A program made the translations under genes and the position numbers. The notes beneath the pieces are model-generated. The model did not search any database and was not told the DNA's origin. It saw only the letters and a program-made list of their open reading frames with translations. Shown one piece after another: positions 29,515 to 37,523 of a DNA stretch of 64,000 nucleotides; positions within the stretch are counted from its first letter, which is position 1, and each line of letters begins with the position of its first letter. Source of the stretch: Phosphoribacter sp044220725 (GTDB lineage: Bacteria; Actinomycetota; Actinomycetes; Actinomycetales; Dermatophilaceae); assembly GCA_044220725.1 (NCBI GenBank), contig JBGAQN010000007.1, positions 9,823-73,822 of the forward strand, written 5' to 3'.

Positions 29515-30780
29515 CTAGCCCGCGGGCAGGACGACCATGGAGCCGTAGCCCGCTCCGCCACTGCCCCCGATACTCGACGCATCGCGGAGGATCCCCTCGA
29601 CGAACCAACCGGAGATGCAGCGTTCGCTCGGCAGGCACGGCACGGTTCCCGTGACATAGCTGGGTTCCGCATTGTCCGGCCCCACGCCACCGGAAATTCG
29701 ATATCCGCTCACGTAGAACTTGGCCCATCCGTCGATGTGGTACCAGGTGTTGGCGCCGGTCCCCTCGGCACAGGAATGGCCCGCGTCGAGAATCTCTTGG
29801 ACCGTCATCGTTGGTGGTCCCGCGACGCTGCGCTCGGTGCAGTCGAAGATCGGCAGATCCACGACGGTGCCTCGCATGCCGGCCAGGGAACACGGCGCGC
29901 TGCTGCCGGTGTCAATGCGAACCCAGCCGCCGGTGACGACGACCGCTTGACAGCCGCTCTCGATGAGGTAACCAAAGCCGCCAGCCACGTCGTGGCCCTG
30001 CCAGTCCGGGCAGAGAGCACTCGTGTGCGACTGTAACTTGAGGGTGACTTCGTCGGTCGCCAAGGGCCAGCCAGGCTGCGGGGCGGCTCCGCCGTAGCCC
30101 GGTGCCGGGCCCGACGGACCGGCGACGTACGGTCGCTCGATGGGCGGGTCGGCATGCGGATCGGCGCCCGAAGTCCCCCGCCATTCACACGCCGAGAACG
30201 TCATGGGGACGGCGGTTGAGTACACCCCAGGAGCCCCCCATGCAGCTCGCGAACACGCACGGACCGTGGCACCCCCGTAACCGAACGTCTGGGCGACGAA
30301 GGGGGGCAGGACGGTGGAACCGGAACCGGTGCGGGTGGACGTATAGACCTGGACAAAGGGGACGTCGGCCGCGATCGTGGCCGGGATGGCCGGGCAGTCG
30401 AGCAGGTCACCGGTGGGCGGAGCGCATTCCGGCAGTCCACCCACTGCCCGACCACACACACCGTCGGGATACACAGCGGTGTCGAAAGCCACCGCGTTGT
30501 CAGCAGCGTTGACGTTGGCCAGCGCCGCCAATCCAGTCATGGACCCCCCGACGCACGCCAAGGCATCCTTGGCACAGATCTGGGCCAGGCCCATCGCCGC
30601 AGCGTCAGCCGAGTTCTGCACCTGACGCCTCTCCCACATCAATGACCCCACATCCAAGCTCAGGGCCGTCGCTCCGAGCAGGACCCCGCCGCCCAGCAAG
30701 ACCATGACGATGCTCGCGCTGGCGCCGTGATCACGACGTCGCGCCGCCCAGGACCGGCCCCCACGAGTCAGCCGACGCAT
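29515..30780 (-). CDS. tadG: TadG-like pilus-assembly protein (pseudopilin-like)
   Basis: 421 residues from the ATG at 30780. A prepilin-like N-terminus (RRRDHGASASIVMVLLGGGVLLGATAL) provides one helix, followed by the 'WERRQVQNSADAAAMGLAQ' segment typical of the TadG N-terminal domain. The long extracellular part is rich in Cys (more than ten), Gly, Ser and Thr, suggesting disulfide-stabilised structure. It overlaps tadE by 13 bp in another frame, an unusually long overlap for this operon. TadG is a minor pilin-like component; its exact role is unclear. Confidence 0.88.
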   Translation of the reverse strand: MRRLTRGGRSWAARRRDHGASASIVMVLLGGGVLLGATALSLDVGSLMWERRQVQNSADAAAMGLAQICAKDALACVGGSMTGLAALANVNAADNAVAFDTAVYPDGVCGRAVGGLPECAPPTGDLLDCPAIPATIAADVPFVQVYTSTRTGSGSTVLPPFVAQTFGYGGATVRACSRAAWGAPGVYSTAVPMTFSACEWRGTSGADPHADPPIERPYVAGPSGPAPGYGGAAPQPGWPLATDEVTLKLQSHTSALCPDWQGHDVAGGFGYLIESGCQAVVVTGGWVRIDTGSSAPCSLAGMRGTVVDLPIFDCTERSVAGPPTMTVQEILDAGHSCAEGTGANTWYHIDGWAKFYVSGYRISGGVGPDNAEPSYVTGTVPCLPSERCISGWFVEGILRDASSIGGSGGAGYGSMVVLPAG

Positions 30781-31181
30781 CGCATGCTCCCTCGTGCTGT
30801 CAACGTGATCGTCGCGGGGATCGCCCCGCCCACGAGATGGGACACCCCGTCGAGGATGAGGAACGAGAAGGGCGCGGTCACCGTCACCTCCGCGGCGTCC
30901 GTGGCGGCGGGGGTTGCCGAACAACCGGTGGTGACGACCGCTGTGGCGGCATACGGCTGGCTTGCCGAGGTCACCCGGGACTGGACCGACCCGGTCAAGC
31001 CAAGTGCCGCCATCCGAGCGCCCTCCCGGGCAGCCGAGGTGAGGCTGACCTGCGCTGAGAACGCCCGTCCGAAGTCAATGACGGCGCCCAACAAGAGCAG
31101 CAGGACGGGCAGGATCAGCGCCAATTCGACGGCTGACGCCCCGCATTCGCGGCCCCGGCGGTCCGTCACGCCCCTGGTCAT
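30768..31181 (-). CDS. tadE: TadE-like minor pseudopilin
   Basis: A 137-residue TadE-family protein. The prepilin-type N-terminus has Gly followed by Ala-Ser-Ala-Val-Glu (CGASAVELALILPVLLLLLGAV), with glutamate at +5 after the expected cleavage site and a hydrophobic helix. 'FGRAFSAQVSLTSAAREGARMAALG' after the helix is the standard TadE signature. Maturation would need a TadV/CpaA prepilin peptidase, which is not in this window. It lies 54 bp after the second pilin gene. Confidence 0.9.
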   Translation of the reverse strand: MTRGVTDRRGRECGASAVELALILPVLLLLLGAVIDFGRAFSAQVSLTSAAREGARMAALGLTGSVQSRVTSASQPYAATAVVTTGCSATPAATDAAEVTVTAPFSFLILDGVSHLVGGAIPATITLTARGSMRCVG

Positions 31182-31235
31182 CGGTTTCCCATCACGTCGG
31201 TGCCACCGACGGTTGTTGGTGTGCGAATAGCTCGC

Positions 31236-31460
31236 TCAGATCGAGGTTGCCATCGCCGCGAAGAGTGAGGTGACCTGCTGGCCGAAGACCTGAACGGCAG
31301 CGACGATAGCTACGGCGATCAGGCTCGCTACCAGCGCATATTCGGCGCCTGTCGCACCGGTTTCGCGATGCCCCGCGGCTCCGGGCGGCGCCGACAACGT
31401 CAGCGGGCGAGCACGGGCCCGGCACCCCGAGCGCCGGGCCCGTGTCCAACGTCCGATCAC
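31236..31460 (-). CDS. flp2: Second Flp-type pilin, start uncertain
   Basis: The Flp core is unmistakable: TGATGAEYALVASLIAVAIVAAVQVFG has the Gly-cleavage site with Glu and Tyr at +5 and +6. From the GTG that overlaps the first pilin's stop by 4 bp (GTGA) the protein has 74 residues and an unusually long, Arg-rich leader of 34 residues. An in-frame TTG at 31397 would give a normal 13-residue leader but has no visible ribosome-binding site. Either the long leader is real, or coupling feeds an internal start. Two different pilins may form mixed or alternative fibres. Confidence 0.8.
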   Translation of the reverse strand: MIGRWTRARRSGCRARARPLTLSAPPGAAGHRETGATGAEYALVASLIAVAIVAAVQVFGQQVTSLFAAMATSI

Positions 31461-31615
31461 ACGCTGCCGGCGACGGTGTTGAACAGGTTGCTCAGGTTTC
31501 CGCCGAGCGTCGTCACCGCCAGGATGATCGCGATGGCGATGAGGGCGACCATCAAGCCGTACTCGACGGCGGTCGCGCCGCGTTCGTTCTGGAAACGGAC
31601 AAGCGCCTTGCGCAT
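31457..31615 (-). CDS. flp1: Flp-type major pilin
   Basis: A 52-residue prepilin from the ATG at 31615, preceded by AAAGGA at a good distance. The 13-residue leader MRKALVRFQNERG ends at the cleavage glycine, followed by ATAVEYG with Glu at +5 and Tyr at +6, then a hydrophobic helix and NLFNTVAGSV. This is the standard structural subunit of Tad/Flp pili, first gene of the leftward operon, so it likely has the strongest expression. Its promoter should lie in 31616-31783, where I see no clear consensus. Confidence 0.93.
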   Translation of the reverse strand: MRKALVRFQNERGATAVEYGLMVALIAIAIILAVTTLGGNLSNLFNTVAGSV

Positions 31616-31783
31616 GGTGGTCCTTTCGAGGATCGAGTCAGGCCAAATGCCTGTCGGCCCAACTCTCCCCGCCAGCTGTTGTGCTCGCATCGGCCAAACC
31701 GTCCCGGTCTGCCTGCAATCGGGGGGTGAGACCTCATCCGTTCGGTCGATCCGCCAGCACCGCGGCCACTCGGCTCCCAGCTG

Positions 31784-33748
31784 TCAACTCGATGGCGCCA
31801 CGGCGATCTCGGTCACCCCTTCGACGGCGCGCCACGAGCCGCCGACCCGAACCAAGACTCCAGCGGGCGACGTCACGACCAGGCCGCGCGGACCGCTTGT
31901 CGACACGAGATAACGCGCCGACGCGGCGACCGGAACGAGGTTAGTCGTCGGGTCGGCGATGCCGATCCGACGCAACCCCACGCCCTGGCCCAACTGCACC
32001 AGCCACGGTCGCACGGCCTCGCCGTCGCCGACGGAGCCCAAGGCCGCCATCGTCGTGTCGTCGATCCACACAACATCGCTAATCCGGTCGAGGGGCTCGC
32101 CCTGCCGGTAGGGCGCTGCCAACGATGTCGGCCGGCCAGCGCTGTCGCGGACGACGCCGGAGACATCCAATCGGCGATCGGCGCCGTCGGGAGCGGTGCT
32201 CACTACGGCCACTCGACTGCCGTCACGCGACACCCCCAGGGCGACCAGGGTGCGTTGGGCAAGCCAGCTCACAGTCACCGGCGTGCCCGAACCTGCGGCG
32301 GTTCGGGCGTCGAAGGTCCACAGCCGTCCGCCGGCGTCGTCGGTCCCGGCCACCCACAGCCGGCCGAGTTGGTCGTAGGAGGGCCGGACCAATCCGAGCG
32401 CCGGGACGCTCAGCGGGACCCGCTGCCGGTCATGCCATCGAGCCACCTCACCGCCGCCCGCAGCGACCGCGGCCAAGTCGGCACCGTCGGCCGACACCGT
32501 CACCGCCAGGTATGCCGTGGGGATTGTGGGCAGGGCAGCGTCCGCCGCCGACGATCCCCCGCTGCCCGATCCGCCCTGCGGGGGTGGGGCAACATCGCCC
32601 CCGGTTGACCCCCCGGCCGTGGCGGTCGGTCCTGTCGTCGGGTTGACCAACCCCGCGAGGCCTTCGAGGTCGTCCAGTCGCGCCATGTCCACTCGGGTGA
32701 GACGCTCGCCGCTGCGCAGCACGGCTGTTCGGGGAAGCGGCACCGGCTCGACGCCGAAGCCGACATCGGATGCCGAGCGCAGCGGCCCGGTCACCTCTGG
32801 CACGGCCAGTCGCCCGGCCCCCTGGACCTCCACGACAACGCCTTGCACGCCCGGCACCGGCAACAAGGTCGCCACCAGCTGCGCCCAGATCGCCCGACGA
32901 CGAGCGAGGTCCACCGCGCTGGCCGAGGGTGTGAGGACAACCGTGGCGACGCCGGAATCGACGTTAACGGCATCGACGGCCAGGGTCGCTTCGGTCGGGA
33001 AGCCGGTGTCGACGGCACCGCTGAGGTAGTCCGGGACCGCGCCCAATTGTGCTCGAGCCAAGGCGGTCGCCAGTCGGGGTCCTCCTGGGAACCACCGCAC
33101 GTCGGGCACGAGGCGCTTGCCGACGAGGGTCGGGTAGTGCACCCGATGCGGGTCGAAGACTCGGCCGAAATCGTCGGTGTTGAGCCAAACGCCGAACCCG
33201 TCCTGAGGAAGCTCGACTCGCCACTCGCCCGACACGCGGACCATGCCGAAGTCGACGTTGGCGACCGTTCCAGGGGCCACCTCCCGGTAGTGGCCCGTGT
33301 CGTCGACGACAGCCACCACGGTGACACTCGCCCGGACCCGGTCGCCCTGCAACCCTTCGACGGCGACGGTGCGCAGCCGGTCGAAGACCGTCACCGAACT
33401 CGTCGGACGCCAGCGCGCGACCGATCCAGGCGCGAGATAGGCGTGCGCGACGGGTTGCCCGTTGTCCGAGTTCTCCTGGAAAGCCGCTCCAGCTTGCAGG
33501 AAGCCGCGGACGATCTGCTCCGGGCTGGCCCCGACGCCAGGGGGAATGGCCACGATTCGAACTTCCGGTTGGACCTTCTCGTTGACACTGCGGCCGGACT
33601 GGACCGGACTGCTCGTCGGCAGACCGGAGCATCCAACAGTCGCCAGCACCGAGAGCAGGGCAGCAACGCCCAGCCAGCGAGAGGTGGGGCGCGCCAACCG
33701 CCCCCGTATGCCGTGCGCCACGGCAGACCTGGCCAGCCACCCCGTCAT
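31784..33748 (-). CDS. lpqB: Lipoprotein LpqB, MtrAB accessory
   Basis: A 654-residue lipoprotein. The lipobox ATVGC puts the acylated cysteine at residue 40 after a hydrophobic signal (LGVAALLSVLATVG). A GerMN-type domain lies in the middle (about 205-310) and a beta-propeller-like C-terminal half follows, interrupted by a Gly/Ser/Thr/Ala-rich insertion (about 365-400). LpqB binds the extracellular part of MtrB and modulates MtrA phosphorylation. It overlaps mtrB by 4 bp, the standard actinobacterial order mtrA-mtrB-lpqB. Here a Tad locus replaces the usual comF neighbour downstream. Confidence 0.94.
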   Translation of the reverse strand: MTGWLARSAVAHGIRGRLARPTSRWLGVAALLSVLATVGCSGLPTSSPVQSGRSVNEKVQPEVRIVAIPPGVGASPEQIVRGFLQAGAAFQENSDNGQPVAHAYLAPGSVARWRPTSSVTVFDRLRTVAVEGLQGDRVRASVTVVAVVDDTGHYREVAPGTVANVDFGMVRVSGEWRVELPQDGFGVWLNTDDFGRVFDPHRVHYPTLVGKRLVPDVRWFPGGPRLATALARAQLGAVPDYLSGAVDTGFPTEATLAVDAVNVDSGVATVVLTPSASAVDLARRRAIWAQLVATLLPVPGVQGVVVEVQGAGRLAVPEVTGPLRSASDVGFGVEPVPLPRTAVLRSGERLTRVDMARLDDLEGLAGLVNPTTGPTATAGGSTGGDVAPPPQGGSGSGGSSAADAALPTIPTAYLAVTVSADGADLAAVAAGGGEVARWHDRQRVPLSVPALGLVRPSYDQLGRLWVAGTDDAGGRLWTFDARTAAGSGTPVTVSWLAQRTLVALGVSRDGSRVAVVSTAPDGADRRLDVSGVVRDSAGRPTSLAAPYRQGEPLDRISDVVWIDDTTMAALGSVGDGEAVRPWLVQLGQGVGLRRIGIADPTTNLVPVAASARYLVSTSGPRGLVVTSPAGVLVRVGGSWRAVEGVTEIAVAPSS

Positions 33749-35442
33749 GGGGGTCCTCCCGCTGCGTTGGTGGGTTTGAGCGCCAGAGGAGAGGTTCCGA
33801 TGCCCGTGCCGGCTACCCGTGGCAGCGTCAGGCGGAAGGCTGAGCCTTCACCCGGCATACCCCAGGCCTGGAGCCAGCCCGAGTGCAACCGGGCATCCTC
33901 TAGTGCGATGGCCAGCCCGAGTCCCGTCCCCCCCGTCGTCCGAGCGCGCGCCGGATCGGCCCGCCAGAACCGGTTGAAGACCAGCCCGGCCTCTCCTGGG
34001 CGCAGGCCCACCCCGTGGTCGCGGACTACGACCGCCACGGCGGTGTCGTTGACGCCGATGCGGATCTGCACCGGCTTGCCCTCGCCGTGCTCGATGGCGT
34101 TGACGACAAGGTTTCGCACGATCCGCTCCACCCGTCGCGGGTCACAGGTGGTGTCGCACGGGACCCCGGGATCGAGGACGGTGACAGTGCTGCCTTTTCG
34201 GTCGGCGAGCTGGTCACACGCGTCGACGACTTTGGCGATGGTCCGGCGCAGGTCGGTCTGTTCCAGGTCGAGCACGGCGGCTCCCGCGTCGAACCGGCTC
34301 ACTTCCAGCAGATCGGCGAGCAGGGCCTCGAACCGGTCCAATTCACCCCGCAGGAGCTCAGCCGAGCGCTTCACGGCCGGGGTGAAGTCGGCGCGTGAGT
34401 CGTGGATGAGATCGCCGGCCATCCGGATCGTCGTCAGGGGGGTCCGCAACTCGTGAGAGACATCCGAGACGAAACGCTGCTGCACTCGGGACAGATCCTC
34501 GAGCTGGCGGATCTGACGCTGCAAGCCCTCGGCCATCGCATTGAACGAGGTGGCCAAGCTGGCCAGGTCGTCCTCGCCTCGGGCCACCATCCGCTCGGTC
34601 AGCCGGCCCGCGGCCAAACGCTCGGCGACGAGCGCGGCCTGGCGCACGGGTGTGACGACCAGGCGGGTGACGACGTAGGCGACCGCACCAATGAGCAAGA
34701 CGAGGACGAGGCCGCCGTAGACGAGGATCTGCGAGACGACCTCCAAGGACGATCGCTCACGCTGTAGGGAGTAGACGTAGTAGATGCCATACCCTCTCGC
34801 CAGCGGAAGGTCGATCTGCTGGCCGATGACCAGGCAGGGGACGACTGGGTCGGCCTCGCCTGACAGCGGGAGCGAAACGATCTGGACCTTCTGCACGGCA
34901 GGATCCTCGGCAACAGCCAACTCGAGCTCGTCGGGGATGTGCGAGTCGTTGACTTCGCCAGAGACGACCGGGTTGATCACCGAGCTGCTCGTCGTCGTGG
35001 CGAGCCGGGACAGGACGACGAAACGGGATCGTTCCGTGCCAGCGATCTCGAAGATGATCGATTGTGCCGCTGCGGTCAGGGCTTCGGTGTTCTGGGTCTT
35101 GTCCGTGGAGTAGAACTTCGCCTGAGCCGTCTGAGTCAGTTGTAGTGCCTCGGCCGTGGCCTGGTCCGAACGGCTCTGCACCAGCCGTTCACCGATGCGT
35201 TGGTAGAGGTAAGACCCCACCACCCCAAGGACGAGCATCCCCAAGAGCATGGTCGTCGTGACCACCCGGACCTGCAGTGACCTTCGCCAGGCATGTCCGA
35301 TCCGCGCCACCCCGGAATCCTCGCGCTGCCGGACCGCGCCAGCGGGTGGATTCGGTTGGCCCAGCGTCGAGGCCGCCAGCGATGCGTCCCGGGGTCCCGG
35401 CGGCGCCGAGCCGGATGTCGGGGTGGAACTCGGTGGGGTCAT
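33745..35442 (-). CDS. mtrB: Sensor histidine kinase MtrB
   Basis: About 565 residues from the ATG at 35442, four bases after the mtrA stop; the frame stays open upstream inside mtrA but that part is antisense-like. Two membrane helices (near residues 55-75 and 235-260) flank an extracellular domain, followed by HAMP, HisKA (DVSHELRTPLTTIRM) and a full HATPase domain (NAIEHGEG, RDHGVGL, GTGLGLAIA). MtrB senses cell-wall or osmotic state and phosphorylates MtrA, governing division and wall hydrolases. The N-terminal cytoplasmic leader is Pro/Ser/Thr-rich. Confidence 0.96.
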   Translation of the reverse strand: MTPPSSTPTSGSAPPGPRDASLAASTLGQPNPPAGAVRQREDSGVARIGHAWRRSLQVRVVTTTMLLGMLVLGVVGSYLYQRIGERLVQSRSDQATAEALQLTQTAQAKFYSTDKTQNTEALTAAAQSIIFEIAGTERSRFVVLSRLATTTSSSVINPVVSGEVNDSHIPDELELAVAEDPAVQKVQIVSLPLSGEADPVVPCLVIGQQIDLPLARGYGIYYVYSLQRERSSLEVVSQILVYGGLVLVLLIGAVAYVVTRLVVTPVRQAALVAERLAAGRLTERMVARGEDDLASLATSFNAMAEGLQRQIRQLEDLSRVQQRFVSDVSHELRTPLTTIRMAGDLIHDSRADFTPAVKRSAELLRGELDRFEALLADLLEVSRFDAGAAVLDLEQTDLRRTIAKVVDACDQLADRKGSTVTVLDPGVPCDTTCDPRRVERIVRNLVVNAIEHGEGKPVQIRIGVNDTAVAVVVRDHGVGLRPGEAGLVFNRFWRADPARARTTGGTGLGLAIALEDARLHSGWLQAWGMPGEGSAFRLTLPRVAGTGIGTSPLALKPTNAAGGPP

Positions 35443-35446
35443 CCGC

Positions 35447-36124
35447 TCAGGCCGGGCCAGCCTTGTAGCCCACTCCGCGCACGGTGACAACGATCCGCGG
35501 GTGTTCTGGGTCGTGTTCGATCTTGCTGCGCAGCCGCTGGACGTGGACGTTGACCAGCCTGGTATCCCCGGCATGCCGGTAACCCCAGACCTGTTCGAGA
35601 AGCACCTCGCGGGTGAAGACCTGCCAGGGCTTGCGCGCGAGCGCCACGAGCAAGTCGAATTCCAGCGGGGTGAGTGACAACGCCTGGCCGTCCCGCTTCA
35701 CCGCGTGGCCGGCCACGTCGATCTGCAAGTCGCCGATCTCCAGCCGCTCGGGCTCCGGCTCGTCGCCTCGTCGCAGGCGAGCCCTGATCCGAGCCACCAA
35801 CTCCTGGGGTTTGAACGGCTTGACGACGTAGTCGTCGGCTCCGGACTCGAGGCCGACAACGATATCGACGGTGTCCGTTCGAGCCGTGAGCATGACGATG
35901 GGGACTCCGGACTCGGCCCGAATGCGACGGCAGACCTCCATGCCGTCGATGCCGGGGAGCATGACGTCGAGCAGGACCAAGTCCGGACGCGACTCCCGGA
36001 AGGCGGGAACGGCGGAGGAGCCGTCAGCAACGTGGACAACGTCCAGGCCCTCTTGGCGAAGGACGATGCTCAGCATTTCTGAAAGGGCGAGGTCGTCATC
36101 GACAACCAGGACGCGGCCCTTCAC
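35447..36124 (-). CDS. mtrA: Response regulator MtrA
   Basis: A 225-residue OmpR/PhoB-family regulator: receiver with DDD at 9-11, phospho-acceptor D53 (LLDVMLPG) and the switch lysine in VVKPFKPQE, then a winged helix with 'LTPLEFDLLVALARKPWQVFTREVLLEQVWGYRHAGDTRLVNVHVQRLRSKIE'. It is essential or near-essential in many actinobacteria and controls cell division, dnaA and wall-remodelling genes. It starts at a GTG with GGAGAGGAG upstream. It diverges from the membrane glycosyltransferase-like gene across 139 bp. Confidence 0.98.
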   Translation of the reverse strand: MKGRVLVVDDDLALSEMLSIVLRQEGLDVVHVADGSSAVPAFRESRPDLVLLDVMLPGIDGMEVCRRIRAESGVPIVMLTARTDTVDIVVGLESGADDYVVKPFKPQELVARIRARLRRGDEPEPERLEIGDLQIDVAGHAVKRDGQALSLTPLEFDLLVALARKPWQVFTREVLLEQVWGYRHAGDTRLVNVHVQRLRSKIEHDPEHPRIVVTVRGVGYKAGPA

Positions 36125-36263
36125 GTGGTGCTCCTCTCCACGACTCCCCCAACCTGCACATCATCACACAATGGCTTGCCAGACCAGCGTTCGCACGCCG
36201 GGTGATCCCCCTAGGATGCAAAGTCCGTGCCATCCCCCAGGAGGCCCCCCAAGGAGGCCCCGC

Positions 36264-37466
36264 GTGACCACGTCACTGCTCGCCGCACTCCACGGCCGGC
36301 TGCGCGGCCTGGCCTTCCCAACGCTCGTGTATGCCGCGTCGCGGGTTGTCGACGGGATGCTGATCTGGTGGTTCACCCGGGGACAAGTCGCCATGCCGGA
36401 CTCGCGCTACCCGGGATATCACGTCGCGCAGCCGATGCCCGCCGACCCGGACTTCTGGGCCGCCCACACGTTATGGGACGGCCAGTGGTACCGCACCATC
36501 GCCGAGGTTGGCTATCCGGTGCCGTTGCCAGTGGACGCTGCCGGAGTCGTCGAGCGATCCCCGTGGGCCTTCTACCCGGCATACCCGATGCTCGTGCGAG
36601 GGGTCATGGTGGCGACCCGCGGATCGTTCGAGGTGGTGGCGCCGCTGGTCAGCGCCCTGTTCGGGTTGCTTGCGGTCTGCGCGCTCTACCGCCTCCTGCA
36701 CGCAAGCGCAGGGGCAGCCCTCGCGCGGCTGACGGTCGTCGGCGTGTGCTGCTACGCGGCCGCCCCGATCTTCCAGGTGGCCTACCCCGAAAGCATGGCC
36801 CTGCTCCTACTCGTCACGGCCCTCGCTTGTGCGCGGCACGGACGGTGGGGCTGGTATGCCGCGGCCGCGCTGGTCCTCGCGCTGACCCGGCCGTTGGCCG
36901 CCCCCTTGGGTGCTGGCCTGGTCGCCGCAGCGCTCGTGCCCTGGCCCGGCAGTCCGCGGCCAGAGCCAGCGCGCCGGCGCGCGCTGTTGGTCGCCGGCGT
37001 CGCGACCGCGGGTCTGGCTCTGCTGTGGCCCGGCCTGGTCGGGCTGCTCACCGGGCGGGCCGATGCCTTCGTCGCCACGGCGAGCGCATGGACCCCTGGG
37101 TTGGGTTCGCTCTTTCCGGGTTTCGCCGTGTGGTGGACCAGCGCCGGCTGGTCGGGCCTGGTCGTGCTGCTTGCCGCCGTCGGCCCCTTGATCGCGCTGC
37201 CGTTTCGGCGGTCGGCGGCCGCGTGGGGCGCCGACCTGAGGGGATGGCTGCTGGCTTATGTGGGCTACCTGCTGGCCACGACGGTGCCCGGCCCGAGCCA
37301 CCTTCGGTATCTCGCTCTGCTCGGGTTGTGGCCCTTGATTCCGGCCGGGTTGACGAGCCGTCCGAGGGCGCGTGGCCCGGCCCTTGTGCTCGTCGGCGTC
37401 CTCGGGCTGACCGCCCAAGTGCTCTGGGTCGGTCAGTTTTGGCGGCTGGTCGGGGCGACGCCGTGA
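36264..37466 (+). CDS. Polytopic membrane mannosyltransferase-like protein
   Basis: 400 residues from the GTG at 36264, set by AAGGAGG six bases upstream; the frame is open further back but that part is antisense to mtrA. About nine membrane helices are visible, with a first extracytoplasmic loop containing 'WDGQWYRTIAEVGYP' and 'PWAFYPAYPMLVR'. This pattern (conserved Trp-Asp and Tyr-Pro after helix 1) is typical of GT-C enzymes of the PIG-V/mannosyltransferase type that use polyprenyl-phosphate sugars. Donor and acceptor are unknown. It carries three octamers and converges on the broken membrane gene through a shared hairpin. Confidence 0.8.
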   Translation: MTTSLLAALHGRLRGLAFPTLVYAASRVVDGMLIWWFTRGQVAMPDSRYPGYHVAQPMPADPDFWAAHTLWDGQWYRTIAEVGYPVPLPVDAAGVVERSPWAFYPAYPMLVRGVMVATRGSFEVVAPLVSALFGLLAVCALYRLLHASAGAALARLTVVGVCCYAAAPIFQVAYPESMALLLLVTALACARHGRWGWYAAAALVLALTRPLAAPLGAGLVAAALVPWPGSPRPEPARRRALLVAGVATAGLALLWPGLVGLLTGRADAFVATASAWTPGLGSLFPGFAVWWTSAGWSGLVVLLAAVGPLIALPFRRSAAAWGADLRGWLLAYVGYLLATTVPGPSHLRYLALLGLWPLIPAGLTSRPRARGPALVLVGVLGLTAQVLWVGQFWRLVGATP

Positions 37467-37523
37467 GCGGACCCCTTGGCCGGCGGGGCCCATGAATCCG
37501 CCGGTAAGCGGCCCGCTCACGGC
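37460..37523. terminator. Candidate bidirectional terminator
   Basis: An 11-bp perfect inverted repeat (37460-37470 GCCGTGAGCGG with 37513-37523) includes the stop codons of both convergent genes. The 42-base loop is long and no T-tract follows, so the terminator call is tentative. Confidence 0.4.
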
